A DNA stretch of 64,000 bases from Candida dubliniensis CD36 (GCF_000026945.1 NC_012867.1:2120501-2184500); one strand, 5' to 3'; positions 1 through 11,467 are shown, counted from the stretch's first letter. The notes: generated from the sequence alone by a model not told the origin. Made by a program: numbers and translations.

Positions 1-1007
1 CATCTACGAACCCGGCGCCGATACCATCAAATCGTGAAACAGCAATTCCAGGTCAACAAAATTCTATTCCAGTTGTCAACAGATCAACAGAACAATCACC
101 TGTGAAGATTGACCCCTTTGAACCAGCCAGTCTTCGAGTATCCGGGGGATCCACTTGGGAAATGGAGGGAACCTCATATGATACCATGATTGAACTGAAT
201 ACAGGGAAAACTATGTTGGTTAAACAAGATGACTTGTCTAAAGTTGAGTATGAATTTACATTGAACATAGACAATATGGTCAAGAAAGTTACCTTGAGTA
301 CGGCACAATGTATTATAGTTGATAACGGATTGCATGACCCTTATCTACTACTCAGTCCCATGGGTGCAGCAAAAGTTCACAATGTTTTTAGACTGGCATC
401 TGGAGAGCCATTGGTTCAAAAGGTACAAGTAATGATGCATGATGGTGATAGCCACCCAGAACCAGAATCTAATGAGGAAGTAATTCCAGGTGTCCCTGAT
501 AATATTAATGTTGAAGATGCTGAAATTGACGATCTTATGGACAGATTATACACAAATGGAAGACTGCTTCTTATAAATATGGTTAAACTCACCTTTGTTT
601 TATACTTAATGGGTTTCAGACTCAATAAACATATGATGAATTATTGGTTTCATTATGCGGTATTACTAGTTTTGCTTTTTCATGCATATGTCCTTCTTTG
701 CACTGGTGCGAATAGAGTAATCCGTTTTGGTGGCAATGTTAATGATATTTCGATTATGATGGACCGAGTAGTTAGGGCTTGTGTGAGGAGGACGTCCGAA
801 TTGGAGTTGGTGCAATCACCAGATCCCGCTTGGTTGAAGACAGTGAAGTTGAATTTTGAGAATATTTGGAAGGACACTTTGTTATTTGGGTTATGTATTT
901 TTCCTTCGATGCAGACTAGGGTTTTCGATCAATTAAGCTTGGCTGAGGAAAATGTATCTGTTTATGAAGAATTGGTTGAACCTAATGACATGGAGGTCGA
1001 AAATTGA
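1..1007 (+). CDS. 3' part of a two-pass membrane protein gene, possibly the ERAD scaffold Usa1/Herp (5' truncated)
   Basis: The reading frame (codons from base 3) is open to the left edge and ends at the TGA at 1005-1007, so the true start lies outside the window. About 335 residues are visible. A probably beta-rich region is followed by an acidic stretch, then two adjacent hydrophobic segments near bases 570-620 and 645-705, then a soluble tail of about 90 residues that ends in acidic residues. The paired hairpin-like membrane segments and cytosolic flanks resemble Usa1, the Herp-like scaffold of the Hrd1 ER-associated degradation complex, but I recognise this only vaguely and the ubiquitin-like N-terminus is not in view. 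Several CTG codons occur (for example near bases 196, 391 and 562) and should be read as Ser. Confidence 0.75.
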   Translation, partial: STNPAPIPSNRETAIPGQQNSIPVVNRSTEQSPVKIDPFEPASLRVSGGSTWEMEGTSYDTMIELNTGKTMLVKQDDLSKVEYEFTLNIDNMVKKVTLSTAQCIIVDNGLHDPYLLLSPMGAAKVHNVFRLASGEPLVQKVQVMMHDGDSHPEPESNEEVIPGVPDNINVEDAEIDDLMDRLYTNGRLLLINMVKLTFVLYLMGFRLNKHMMNYWFHYAVLLVLLFHAYVLLCTGANRVIRFGGNVNDISIMMDRVVRACVRRTSELELVQSPDPAWLKTVKLNFENIWKDTLLFGLCIFPSMQTRVFDQLSLAEENVSVYEELVEPNDMEVEN

Positions 1008-1326
1008 ATTTAGCTGGTGGTCTGTATAGATATAATTAGTGTTGTACATAAAGAGTGAAACAAGACTATTAAAATTTTTATAGAAAATACAAAGAGAATG
1101 GAATTGTGTTCAAGATAGCTAGCAATCGTAGGTACTTCTTCTATACTAATATTGGCTGTTTCTTTGGCATTTTGGTTCTGGCAGTTTAATCCCTATCATA
1201 GTAAGTCGATCACAAAAAAAAAAAAAAAACAACTTATGAACACTATCAACAAAACCACAACGACCAGTTCACCTTGCTCGTTGTGTTCCCAGAGTTTTCC
1301 CAATTTCATACACGTTCTCGGCACCC
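1008..1326. other. Intergenic, 319 bp
   Basis: Short AT-rich spacer between the truncated membrane protein gene and the small coiled-coil gene, both on the plus strand. It holds an A17 tract near 1213-1229. A non-ATG frame crossing it has no coding character. I see no RNA gene. Confidence 0.6.
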
Positions 1327-1641
1327 ATGTCTACGTCTTCTTATGAGTCTGCTGCTGATCCAAGTACGGTTCCTGCTCTTTCAACTGCAAACATGAATAC
1401 CTCAGGTAATGCCAGTGCCAACCTGTCACTAACAAAAGAGAGTGGCGATACAACAATTGGTGGAAGTGGTGATATACCAACAACCTCGGATAAAAAACAA
1501 TCAGTGTTTGATATTGCAGAAAATATAGAGAAAGATCTAAATAAAATGTTAGAACAACTTGATCGAACTGATGCTGAAATAAATAAACGAATAGATGCTG
1601 CCTTGAAAAAAGTTACTTCATTATACGATAAATTTGATTGA
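1327..1641 (+). CDS. Small coiled-coil protein, 104 aa, unrecognised
   Basis: An ATG-started frame of 104 residues. The first 55 residues are Ser/Thr/Gly/Asn-rich and look disordered. Residues about 58-104 form a continuous charged heptad-like helix, consistent with a coiled coil. This architecture is common in small subunits of trafficking or kinetochore complexes, but I cannot assign a family. The minus-strand frame over the same bases is a shadow. It lies between the membrane protein gene and CUS1, all three on the plus strand with their own spacers. I am fairly sure it is a gene because the frame is sharply delimited and the C-terminus looks structured; its function is unknown. Confidence 0.65.
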   Translation: MSTSSYESAADPSTVPALSTANMNTSGNASANLSLTKESGDTTIGGSGDIPTTSDKKQSVFDIAENIEKDLNKMLEQLDRTDAEINKRIDAALKKVTSLYDKFD

Positions 1642-1852
1642 TTTAGTTTCAAGCATAGAGCAAAAGTAGAGTTGTTTATAGGTCATAAATGTATACTAGT
1701 GTGGTATTTCTAGCTGTATACTAAAGTATGGTTTAGGGTGTTGTAATTAGGAGCCAAAGACCGTATGATGAAACACCAAAAAAAAAAAAAAAAAATTATC
1801 CAAAACAAAAATCTTCCGATTTGATGTTTTATTTGAGGTATCAATTACCAAA

Positions 1853-3262
1853 ATGGCACCAAAAAGATCAAAGAACCAGATACGAAGAGAAAAATTGAAA
1901 CAAAGAAAATTGGAAAAACAAGAGGTGGAAACTAATGAAGGCGTCAATCTGAAAAAACCGGAAGTAGAGCAGCAACATACCACAATCAATGTACAAATAG
2001 ATGATGATCCATTATTCGAACAATTTCAATCTGTATTAAACAAATTCAACAATCCCCAACAAATTGAAGATTCCAAACAGGAGAATGCCAAAGATTCTAA
2101 AGATTTGGTTTATCAGAACATAGACTCATCAGATAACGAACTGAGTGGAGAAGATATTAGTGATGAAGAAACGCAACTAACGACTCAGCAACAACAGCAA
2201 CTCTCGAAGCGTCAGCTACGTATTCAGAACAAGATTCCATTAGCAAAATTGAGATCATCAGTGAAGTTCCCACAAGTAGTGGAATGGTACGATGCTGATT
2301 CCAAAGACCCGTATTTACTAATTGCAATGAAGTCACAACCAAATATAATACCTATTCCATCGCATTGGAGTTCGAAAAGGGATTACTTGTCATCACGCAG
2401 AGGGATAGAAAAATTGCCATATCAATTACCGAAATACATTCAAGCAACAGGAATCTCAGAGATGAGATCTGTAGGACGTGATTCTAGGACATTGCGTCAA
2501 CAACAAAGGGAAAAAATTCAACCCAAAATGGGTAGGCTAGATATGGATTATGAAAAGTTGTATGAAGCTTTTTATAAATTCCAAACGAAACCAAGAGTTC
2601 TTCCCTATGGTGAGTTATTTGAGGAAGGTAAACATTCAAACGATGAACTTGTTACTAAAGCTGCCAAAATTAAACCTGGTATTATTTCTTTGGAGATGCG
2701 ACTGGCGTTAGGTATGCCTCCGAATGATGTGAGTATCCCTCCGGCCTGGGTCACAATCATGAGAGATATAGGGAAGCCCCCGTCTTATAAGGAGTTACTT
2801 ATACCTGGATTAGATATTAAATATAGTAACATGGGATACAAGGATAAAAATAGCAGTTCTAGGCGAGAGAAATTGAAACACTGGGGAACACTAAATACTG
2901 CTATTGAGTCATCAGATGAGGACGAGGATGAGGATGAGGAAGATAGTGTTGTTGTACTGGATTCGACGGAAGCAAATAATAGAATTGATCCAGGACAACA
3001 GCCAAGTAAGAAACAGGATGAACCTAAAGAGCCATCATTAAATGAAATCCTTGCTGGATTATCGAGTGCCAATGATAATTCTAAAGAAGAGAAGAAGTTG
3101 TATAAAATTATCAAGGAAAAGAAAATAAAAGATGATGATTCATTGACCGGATATACATACGACTTCAACAATGATAGTGTCAACGACTATACATCAAATG
3201 AGGATTCCAAAACCCCCGAAGAAAAAGAACAAACTGAAGAAACTGAAGAATTTAAATTCTAA
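1853..3262 (+). CDS. CUS1: Cus1, SF3b2/SAP145 homologue, U2 snRNP splicing factor
   Basis: 469 residues. Fungal Cus1 (human SF3B2/SAP145) is an SF3b component of the U2 snRNP and helps tether U2 to the branch-point region of the pre-mRNA. The N-terminus is highly basic (MAPKRSKNQIRREKLKQRK) and is followed by Gln-rich and acidic disordered sequence. The family core starts near residue 130 (NKIPLAKLRSSVKFPQVVEW) and runs through a PRVLPYGELFEEG segment and the characteristic proline-rich stretch PPAWVTIMRDIGKPPSYKEL near residues 300-320. The C-terminus is acidic, with Glu/Asp repeats encoded by GAGGA-rich DNA around 2915-2945. The 3' end lies only 18 bp from the 3' end of the convergent zinc-cluster gene, so the transcripts must overlap. 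Confidence 0.9.
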   Translation: MAPKRSKNQIRREKLKQRKLEKQEVETNEGVNLKKPEVEQQHTTINVQIDDDPLFEQFQSVLNKFNNPQQIEDSKQENAKDSKDLVYQNIDSSDNELSGEDISDEETQLTTQQQQQLSKRQLRIQNKIPLAKLRSSVKFPQVVEWYDADSKDPYLLIAMKSQPNIIPIPSHWSSKRDYLSSRRGIEKLPYQLPKYIQATGISEMRSVGRDSRTLRQQQREKIQPKMGRLDMDYEKLYEAFYKFQTKPRVLPYGELFEEGKHSNDELVTKAAKIKPGIISLEMRLALGMPPNDVSIPPAWVTIMRDIGKPPSYKELLIPGLDIKYSNMGYKDKNSSSRREKLKHWGTLNTAIESSDEDEDEDEEDSVVVLDSTEANNRIDPGQQPSKKQDEPKEPSLNEILAGLSSANDNSKEEKKLYKIIKEKKIKDDDSLTGYTYDFNNDSVNDYTSNEDSKTPEEKEQTEETEEFKF

Positions 3263-3280
3263 AATAGTCGTATAGTTCTA

Positions 3281-5341
3281 TTAAAATCTATTAAAATCAG
3301 TAACTAAATCAAAATTAGACTCCAATGGATTTAAATAATGCAGAATGTCCGAATCTATACCTTGAAAAATCTGTTCTAAGTTAATTATATCATTGAACTC
3401 ATTGCTATTAGCAAATGGATTATCAATTGAACTCGAAGGTGTCAGATCATGTGATTCTGTAGTGGTTTGTCCCCTTATGGGGGACTCCCTGTGTGATGAT
3501 TTGGGTACATCCAAATTCTCGATTTCTTTGTCTTTATTTTGAGTTATTATCTTTACAACATCAAAATTTATTGGGCCATCTTTCTCCACGCTATCCAATT
3601 TGCTAAACTTTTGTGATAAATTTAACCATTTTTCAATCTTGTTTAGTACAACTTTCATTTTCGAACAAACCAAAGAGTTCTTCCTTAAATTATCATTGAT
3701 AACTTTAGAAACTTTGCTAAAATATGATTCCACATCTATTTCGATATCGTCAAAGTTTTGGGATTTCAAAATTAGTCTCAATCTTACTAGCAAGATTAAG
3801 GCATGCATGGGGCGGTAGTACAAGACTGAAGGAAAATTGATTATTTGCTCATTTAGTTTTACAAATTCATCAACGAGATTTTCGCATAATATGATTAATT
3901 TGATGATCATTTGCAAGCACAATTCCCTTTCATTTGAACTCGGCATTTTCAATGTATAATCCTGTGTAAGTTGATCGGGGTGATTAAACACTCCACTTAT
4001 TAAATTGTCATATATCACCACCAATAAATGAAAATATTGAATTTGTAAGACCAATGCTTGTTTAGTCGATGTAAACCCACTCTGATCTAATATTTGCGAT
4101 AGCTTCTGTTCATAGTTGCTGAGGACATGTTTGATATTAAATAATGACATATTTAATCTATTCTTCGTGATGTCAAGCTGATGCAAAAAATCTAGTATTT
4201 CCTGACCAGTAGAGACTAATTTTGCAAAATAACAAATATACCTGTCTTCTAAAGTTGGTAACTGGTTATTAGTAGAAGTTTTTAATAATAGACTTATGGA
4301 AGTTTCATGATTTTGAGTCCATGTCACAACTTTAAATCTTCTCACCGACAACTCTAAAGATCCACAACTACAATAAACACTTAGCAATGCTCGCAAATTG
4401 TTTCTCAAATCGGATTCTTCGTCTAAATGAGTTGTTGAATAGTTTTTCGGAAGCTCATTTAATCCCATACATAATGCGATATTCGACGCAGTCAATGAGT
4501 TCAATTGATTTCGAAAATGTCCTAATTTGATGGGCGGAAGACACCACGAAGACAGAATCAAACATACATATATTAACTGAATGTTGAAGTGTTCACACTT
4601 CACATATACTTCGTTAGCAATAAAGGAATAAAGATAATAACTCAATAGATTACATAGTTTCAAGTTGTCTTTCAGTATTGGTGTTGTCCCGAGATTATTA
4701 TCATTCAACACAGTAACAGAAATACATGCTATCAACAATAATGGGAATTTCTCAAGCATATAATCAAAATCTTTTAATTTTCGAGATAATGGAATTGTAG
4801 GATAAAAGGGTAGTATTTCATTCAAAAAAAACTCAAGTCTTGTTTTCACTTCAGCAATAGTAAAACAATTATACCGATAAATCAACTCCTTGGCTAAGTT
4901 TTTACTGTATGGGATAAAAGGAAGTTCACCAGATATATCAGCACCAGTATCCTTTTCCAGTTTTTCTTTTAGTTTTTCCAATATTAGTTCATAATTGGAT
5001 ATAATATGCTGAGTCGAATCTTCAGGCAAGTCATTCAAATTTTCGAGTAATAATTTCAAAGAGTTTTCGGATATCAGTAGCAACTGGTCAGCAACTGAAA
5101 CATGATTATTTTCATCTATTTGGATCTTTCTTTTTTTTCTTCGTGAAGGTTGTATTGACGGATCTTCATTAAATGAACACTCGTATCCGCCTCTAAAACA
5201 TCTACCACAAGACTTGAAACTTGGATCTTCAAACGAACATTTCATTTTCAATCTCCTGCATCTTGTACAGGCCCTCAATTGACGCCATTGCTTTGAAAAT
5301 TCACTGTTCCTTTCCTTGTTTGTTGTTATATCAGTAGACAT
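3281..5341 (-). CDS. Zn(II)2Cys6 fungal transcription factor, 686 aa
   Basis: The start is a clear ATG (minus strand, 5341-5339). The N-terminus holds a canonical binuclear zinc cluster with Cys25, 28, 35, 45, 48 and 55 (CX2CX6CX9CX2CX6C), directly followed by a basic segment (SRRKKRKIQID) that can act as linker and nuclear signal. The rest is a long, mostly helical region typical of the middle homology region of this family. The C-terminal ~80 residues are acidic, Ser/Asn-rich and hydrophobic-patterned, consistent with an activation domain. It is expected to be a sequence-specific nuclear DNA-binding regulator. I cannot assign a target or a named orthologue. It faces the GPI-like small gene across 508 bp. 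Confidence 0.88.
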   Translation of the reverse strand: MSTDITTNKERNSEFSKQWRQLRACTRCRRLKMKCSFEDPSFKSCGRCFRGGYECSFNEDPSIQPSRRKKRKIQIDENNHVSVADQLLLISENSLKLLLENLNDLPEDSTQHIISNYELILEKLKEKLEKDTGADISGELPFIPYSKNLAKELIYRYNCFTIAEVKTRLEFFLNEILPFYPTIPLSRKLKDFDYMLEKFPLLLIACISVTVLNDNNLGTTPILKDNLKLCNLLSYYLYSFIANEVYVKCEHFNIQLIYVCLILSSWCLPPIKLGHFRNQLNSLTASNIALCMGLNELPKNYSTTHLDEESDLRNNLRALLSVYCSCGSLELSVRRFKVVTWTQNHETSISLLLKTSTNNQLPTLEDRYICYFAKLVSTGQEILDFLHQLDITKNRLNMSLFNIKHVLSNYEQKLSQILDQSGFTSTKQALVLQIQYFHLLVVIYDNLISGVFNHPDQLTQDYTLKMPSSNERELCLQMIIKLIILCENLVDEFVKLNEQIINFPSVLYYRPMHALILLVRLRLILKSQNFDDIEIDVESYFSKVSKVINDNLRKNSLVCSKMKVVLNKIEKWLNLSQKFSKLDSVEKDGPINFDVVKIITQNKDKEIENLDVPKSSHRESPIRGQTTTESHDLTPSSSIDNPFANSNEFNDIINLEQIFQGIDSDILHYLNPLESNFDLVTDFNRF

Positions 5342-5849
5342 GGCTTATCGACGTTGGCTGAATAAATCATGTTTTCTGTTCAATTATCTTTTTTGTGGGT
5401 GGATTATGAAATGATGTTTTTACACGACTCTGACTTATCATTTGTGGAGATCTTTACAGACACGGTACATATCTTCCAACCATAATAAGTTAAATAAATG
5501 GAAACAACTTTTTTGATTGTGATTTAAATCATTTTCCTGAAAGTTGCTTTTTTTGATAGATTCATTTGTCAAAAGTATTAGTACCTATGATAACTCTAAA
5601 CCATGTGTGTCCAATTGAATTAAGTAGTGGAATCAAGATGTGTGGTTTCTTAAAAGTGTTTCTTTTTAATGTTGGGGAGGGGAGGTGGAAGGGTACCACA
5701 TTGAATACACACTTTCAACACCAAAAACGACAACTTTGATGTACACATAATCATTTGCAAAAACTATTTAAACGTTAAAAGAGCACATTAAGGAGAATGT
5801 ATAGTTTTTATCATTATCAATCTATTTACTTCAGTTTTGTTGTCCAATT
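5342..5849. promoter_or_regulatory. Divergent promoter region between the zinc-cluster gene and a small surface protein gene
   Basis: 508 bp of AT-rich sequence shared by two divergent genes. A G-rich patch at 5674-5693 has runs of 4, 4, 2, 2 and 3 G separated by 1-2 bases. It contains two AGGGG stress-element-like cores and could form a two-tetrad G-quadruplex. The 90 bp before the ATG at 5850 hold TATTTAAA-like sequence near 5765. No coding frame is credible here. Confidence 0.5.
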
Positions 5850-6083
5850 ATGAAAATTCCTGCTGGTTTATTTTTGCTTGTATATGTTTTGGTGAATGTT
5901 AGTGCTACAGATTCAATCACGGTTCTTGGTCATGCATATGCCTATGGAGAATCAAGTTTGACTTTTCCTAGTTTTTCAGCACCTTCTGCTATTACCTTTG
6001 AAGGCGGTGGTGACAGTTCACAAATGGGAATTCTTGGTATGGCTGCCTTTTTCTCTGCCATTTTAGTTGCATGGTGTGTTTAG
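5850..6083 (+). CDS. Tiny predicted GPI-anchored or tail-anchored surface protein, 77 aa
   Basis: ATG-started, 77 residues. Residues 1-19 form a signal peptide (hydrophobic core LFLLVYVLV, small residues before the predicted cut at Ala19). The tail from about residue 59 is hydrophobic to the last residue. It is preceded by a GGGDSS stretch (52-57) offering small omega-site candidates, which is the layout of a GPI attachment signal. If both signals are removed, the mature part is only about 35 residues, rich in Ser, Phe, Tyr and Pro. A plain secreted protein with a C-terminal membrane anchor is the alternative. I do not recognise a family. It lies between the zinc-cluster gene and INO1, convergent with INO1. 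Confidence 0.65.
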   Translation: MKIPAGLFLLVYVLVNVSATDSITVLGHAYAYGESSLTFPSFSAPSAITFEGGGDSSQMGILGMAAFFSAILVAWCV

Positions 6084-6204
6084 ACGTCTATATGAAAACT
6101 GCTATATTAAAAGTGGTACAATATACAAACCAATAAGGGGCGTATATAACTAAACTAAAATTAATGTATTAAGAAGAAGCAATAAAACTATAAAACAGCA
6201 AAAA

Positions 6205-7767
6205 TTATTTAAGGATTCTTTCAAACCTTAATTCGTTATCAATTGGCAAGCCAACCAATACTGAAAGCAAGTTGACTAATTGTTGACGTTGTTTGTTTAA
6301 CCCATTGATAGGCTTGAATCCTGGTCTTGCTAATGGAGCCTTGAGCCAGTAAGACAATAAACTAGCAACAGGATACAATTCGTCGTAATCTGATTTACCT
6401 GGACCCTTGACTTGAACTCTGGTTGCAAATTCAGTAGCCACCACCAAGTCAATAATCAATGGTGTAGCAAGCAATGAATCTTCACAAACATTGTGAATAC
6501 TTATTTTGTTGTGACCACCCAACATTAATTCTGAGTAATATTCATCCATGGCAACTTTGGAGTCGCCGACAGCTGGCAAGTATTTAATAACAATACAGTG
6601 GTCAACTTTGTCACCAGACTCCTTGTTGTACAAGAGTTCATTTGATTCAATAATGTCATCAACAACGGACTGCTTGGAGATTTCCTTGGATCTGAATTGT
6701 TTAGGTGACGATAAGTTGTATCCATCATTGTTACCCAAATGATTATAAGAAGCAATTGAAAGTGGTTTGATACCGGCATCGACCAAAAATTGTGCCAACA
6801 CAGATTTGATTTTTGTTTGACCCGACTTGAAATCATCACCACCGATGAATGAGTCGTATTTTTCAGCCAATTCAATAACACCAGGAACAAATGTGTTTTG
6901 TGGTGAACCATTAATATATGGAACTTTTTCCAAAATAGAGGCAACAGCAAAGACGGTACTTGGAGCAATCTCTTCGTGTGATTCCTTAATGCTCTTGATC
7001 AAGTTGTCAGCAGTATCATTGACATTTGGCAAGACATCAGCATATCTTTCGGTATTAGCAGTCCATAAAACAATAACTTTATCTAACTCATTTTTGGCTT
7101 TGAAATCTCTAATATCTTTTCTGATTTTTTCAACATCGGCCCATTTGTTATCGGTTTTGACTTCACCATTGGCTTGATTGAAAACATTGTTGGCACGTTC
7201 GCTTTGGTTCAACGCAATAAAGTCAGGGTAATAGATTGATTCCAAAGGTTTTTTGTTTTCCAAGTATGGATACAATTGCTTTTGCAAAGTGACATCCAAG
7301 ACCTTAGCTCTCTTCATTGCTTGGTCCAATGGCAATCCGCTGATATCCCAACCATCGATAACCAAGTCATTTGGGTTAACCATTGGGATAATGGAGTTGA
7401 ATGGAACATAAACATCTTCGCCAGTTTCTTTGTCAACACCAATTTTGACTGTAGATGCTTGGGTGACAGAACCGTAATAATTTGGTTTTACAACACCTTC
7501 TTTATTTTCAAAAGAAATGTTGTGTTTGTTTGCCAATGTAGCACCTAACAATGTTGTACCATTATTACCACCAATACCAACCAACAATAAACCAACCTTT
7601 GGGACTTTTAAATCAACTTTAAATTCATAGTCGCTTGCTGCAGGTGTAACAACAAATTTACCATTAGCATCTTTTTCAACAACAGAGTTTTCGTAAGTGA
7701 ATTTGGTGTATAAATGGTCGTCTTTGGTAACAGATTTAGACGATTTAAATTCGATTGGTGTGGACAT
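6205..7767 (-). CDS. INO1: Inositol-1-phosphate synthase
   Basis: 520 residues, the usual length for fungal Ino1. The enzyme converts glucose 6-phosphate to myo-inositol 1-phosphate with NAD as a catalytic cofactor. This is the committed step of inositol synthesis, feeding phosphatidylinositol, sphingolipids and GPI anchors. The Rossmann nucleotide loop GIGGNNG is at residues 64-70. Family blocks later in the chain include [32 protein letters not shown] and [12 protein letters not shown] at 7767-7765. A minus-strand TATAAATA box lies about 130 bp upstream. Codon use is strongly biased, as in an abundant protein. The gene is divergent from CHT3 across 4.5 kb. Confidence 0.97.
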   Translation of the reverse strand: MSTPIEFKSSKSVTKDDHLYTKFTYENSVVEKDANGKFVVTPAASDYEFKVDLKVPKVGLLLVGIGGNNGTTLLGATLANKHNISFENKEGVVKPNYYGSVTQASTVKIGVDKETGEDVYVPFNSIIPMVNPNDLVIDGWDISGLPLDQAMKRAKVLDVTLQKQLYPYLENKKPLESIYYPDFIALNQSERANNVFNQANGEVKTDNKWADVEKIRKDIRDFKAKNELDKVIVLWTANTERYADVLPNVNDTADNLIKSIKESHEEIAPSTVFAVASILEKVPYINGSPQNTFVPGVIELAEKYDSFIGGDDFKSGQTKIKSVLAQFLVDAGIKPLSIASYNHLGNNDGYNLSSPKQFRSKEISKQSVVDDIIESNELLYNKESGDKVDHCIVIKYLPAVGDSKVAMDEYYSELMLGGHNKISIHNVCEDSLLATPLIIDLVVATEFATRVQVKGPGKSDYDELYPVASLLSYWLKAPLARPGFKPINGLNKQRQQLVNLLSVLVGLPIDNELRFERILK

Positions 7768-7893
7768 TTTAAAAGTGAATAATTATATAATTGTAAAGGA
7801 GAAATAAAAGTGATGATAAATATGAAAAAGAAAAAAGACAGCAACCAAATTCAATTTCAAAAAATTTGTGGATGGAGGGGAAAAATGAGCCTC

Positions 7894-7901
7894 TATTTAT
7901 A
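7894..7901 (-). promoter_or_regulatory. TATA box of INO1
   Basis: TATAAATA on the minus strand, 127 bp upstream of the INO1 ATG. It is the only good TATA match in the proximal region, consistent with a strongly regulated gene. Confidence 0.6.
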
Positions 7902-8412
7902 GTTGTTCATTTTATTTCACTGACCTAATTCTGTCTAAGATACATAATGTGTAAATTCAACTAGTATGTAAGAGTTATATTATTTCGGCGAAATTCGCTG
8001 AAAATCGGAATCACAAAAAAAAAAAATAGGGGGTGGTGGTGGATGAAAGGATGAATGGGGGAGGGGAGGAAGTTGTTTGTTGTGCTTAAACATTTGGCTT
8101 GTTGGAGAACTTTATATGTAAAATTGGCGGTTTTACTAAGGGTTTTTATTCAGTTTGTTTAGACATATACGTTATTATGGTCAATTGTTTGATCATGATT
8201 CACAGTAAATCAGAAACTAATTGGTCGATACCTTAACGCCAAAAACACCACAACTGATTCTCGATAGTTTTTGATATTTTAAAATATCACAGGGAAAGCA
8301 AAATTTGATATTTTTCTTGGGGAAGCCACAAAAGTCGTGTTTGATTGTGCGTCTAGATTGTTTGTTTGATCCCCCAACAAAAATTTCAACGAGATTTAGG
8401 CGAAATTGACAA

Positions 8413-8420
8413 CACATGTG
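8413..8420. promoter_or_regulatory. Palindromic E-box CACATGTG upstream of INO1
   Basis: A bHLH-type palindrome containing the CATGTG core of the yeast UAS-INO element (CATGTGAAAT), about 645 bp upstream of the INO1 ATG. The full UAS-INO flank is absent. In Candida the Ino2/Ino4 pair is reported to have shifted targets, so control of INO1 by this site is only a guess. Confidence 0.3.
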
Positions 8421-11400
8421 TTTGCAGAATACTGTTAATTATTTGTGACAAAACTGTATAATTTTATTTGATATTTGAATTTTATAAGTCTTACCGATGC
8501 CTATGACACCAATATATTATATGTTTCCGTTACTTGTTAGTAATATATGACAACAAATATACATATCTACATCGGTGTACTGTCTCGGCGAAAATTAAAC
8601 TCGTGTCTTTTTCTGTTGTTGACTAGAAAACAAGGGAAAACTACAATAACAAAGCTTATTGTGGTTTCGGCGAAAAAAAAATGAGACAAAAAAGGATTTA
8701 CTGAATATGGTAAAAAAAAGCAAGAAAGATTAGGAGACGATAATGTACTATATGACTTCGGGTAATTCTTTTGGTTAGAAATTGTGTTATTTTTGCTCTC
8801 CCAACAAAAGTAGAGACAATAGCAGGTTTCTGTTTGCTTTATATTAAAAGTAGTTACGGATATATCCACGAATATTGTAAGCAATACAATTGTACTATTC
8901 CCTTTAGTTCAGATTTTATTGAATATAAATTCCAATTGTCGGACTAGTGATTGGTTTTTAAATTTAACTTTTGTTAGAATACTGTGATTGCAACTTTAAT
9001 TGAACATAGTATTTCAACAGCTATTTGTCGTTGTTGTGGATCCAATTTAACTTTTAGCTTATTCAATTGGTATTAGTTAATTCAACTTGGAATGATGAAA
9101 TCAAGTTGAGAAGACAACCTGGCTTGGGCAGTTTTTTTTTTACTTCTTTAAAGAAATGATTGTCTCTAAAGACAAGACAGTGTTGGAATGGTGAAGAATA
9201 TTAAACGTTTAAAAGGAGATGAAAGGTCGTGTGTATCAATTAAACTTTATCTATAACTTTGAAAAAGTGGAGAGCATTAGTTTAAGAGTTTACACGTCTC
9301 TACTCAACCGACACATATAAATTAATTACTGTCTTTCGACCAAATACCACTTGGTAAAAAAAAAAAATACTAGATAACGATTGTGGCTTATATGTAAAAA
9401 AAGGAAGAAATTAAATTGGCGTGTATTTATTAAGAACCAATTCTAGTTGGTTTTTTCCTTAACTTTTCGCTCAATGGTGGCAACCAAAATTAATGAATCT
9501 ATGTATCTATAAATCACACTTACGAATTGAACCTTTATGTGACAATTTATTTGCATGCTTCCTTTCTCGAGTGTAACAGCACATTAAAGTTTGCCTTATT
9601 GAGTCCTTTACAGTTAGTTTATAATGTAACCTTATTGTATTTACGATTTTTTTTGTCCAATATGTATCGATGTTGCATTTTATATGGATCTGCAATGGGT
9701 TAGAAACATATACCCCTACACTTCAATAACTTCACTGACATACAGAAAACACATATAACATTTTTGGTCTTAAATATAGGGGTAGCATCTTGGCTTTGAA
9801 AGCCCTAAATCGTCCAAGACATGTAATTGGTCTGTGATTTATGATCCATCTTACAAAAGAAACATAGAAATGGAAATTATATATCAAATAATAACCGATA
9901 AATATAATACAACAAAAGAAAGAAAAAGGAAAATAGAAATAATCTTCAATCTAATAATATTTCAAGATATTTTTTTTTCTCAACCGTTAGCCTTTTCTTA
10001 ATGTTGTTTCTTTATTTTATTTCCTTAGGGTTGCTTTTTTATTATTATTTATCATTCTTTTTTTTTTTGCATAGTTTCGTTGCATGATACGCAAATTTTG
10101 CATTCTAAACCATCAGTTGTAATTCGTAGTTCTTAAGAGAAGGCGTAATATTTGCGCCGTAGTATTAGACGATGCAAGTATAGTCCGAGATTATGATACT
10201 TTCCTATATGGAGATGAATTGCCAGCACTGCATGTTTGCGACACATTTATATTTTTTTTCGCAGTAATTTATATGCGTTTCTGAGTGCCACAAAAACGCC
10301 ACCATAACAGTATGGAGAATTACCTTCCATCAATTATACCGGTAAAGGATGGCCACTGTTTTTAGCGTTAAGAAGTTTGGTTTAATGAAAACTATTATTT
10401 GACAAGAAAAACCTAACCACACGAAGAGGATTCTGCTGGCAACATCAACATTTTTTTTCAGGTAAACAATAGAAGTAAAACGAACTGCTATTTTCTACAC
10501 AAAGATAGTAAGCATACCAAGAGTTGTACGAATTCCGCCTTTAAGACTCAAAGTACCACTCAATGAAATGCACCATATTTTGGGAAAAAAACACCAATTC
10601 AATGTATTACAATTATTAGTTGTCCTTTGGGCGTGCCTTGAAATGATTTATTCTAATCTTGTTGTCAGTTGCCGTTTAGCAAATCAATGTAGTAATTGAT
10701 AAAGTTAAATGGTTACAATGATAGGTGATTATACAAATAACAACTTGCTTGTTTACTCATATCATGGAGTACATTTGAAAAATGAAACTTTAATTGTGAC
10801 ATTTGTGTATTTCCGAAAAAGAAATTAAACTTAAATGACAAGTTATTGACCAGTTCCAAATGACGCAATTCTAACTGGAATGAATAAACTATTTAGTGGA
10901 CCTTGAAAATTTCATTTGCCCAACTAATTCTTCTCAAGAAATACTGACATCACCACCTCGAGACCATTGTTTCTTTTCAAATTAATTACACCATTTTACT
11001 ACTTCTTTGTTTCACCAACATCCTTATTTCTATTGTTCACAGCGGAAAAACGGGCATATTTTATATAAAAGAAAAACGGACAATTATATAAAAGGAGTAA
11101 AGGTTTAGAACAATAGAAAGTCAAACTCTTGTTATATTTTATCTTTATAAAACTATAGAAGTACTATTGCAAATAATAAAATAACAACCTTCTGTTCCAA
11201 AGTGTATCACCCCATTATACGATCAACAATATATTCTATTATAAAGTTTTGAACATTGACATAAATAATTTCCGTTGTAGTTCTTTCTTTCTTTTTTGGC
11301 ATCTTGCAGAATTAAACCGAATCGTGCATGGCTGGTGAGTGTCACCAAAAAAAACAGAGTTATTTCTTTTTGTGTCAAATGTGTGTTAAAAATCTCATTT

Positions 11401-11467
11401 AAACAGAAAACGACACACAAAAAAAAATTTCGAGATCTAAAAACTCATTCGAGAACGTAAACGAATA

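Noticed and set aside
9180..9205. LTR-like start TGTTGGAAT
   Set aside because: No matching second end, primer-binding site or direct repeat was found nearby; a single 9-mer is not evidence of a retroelement.
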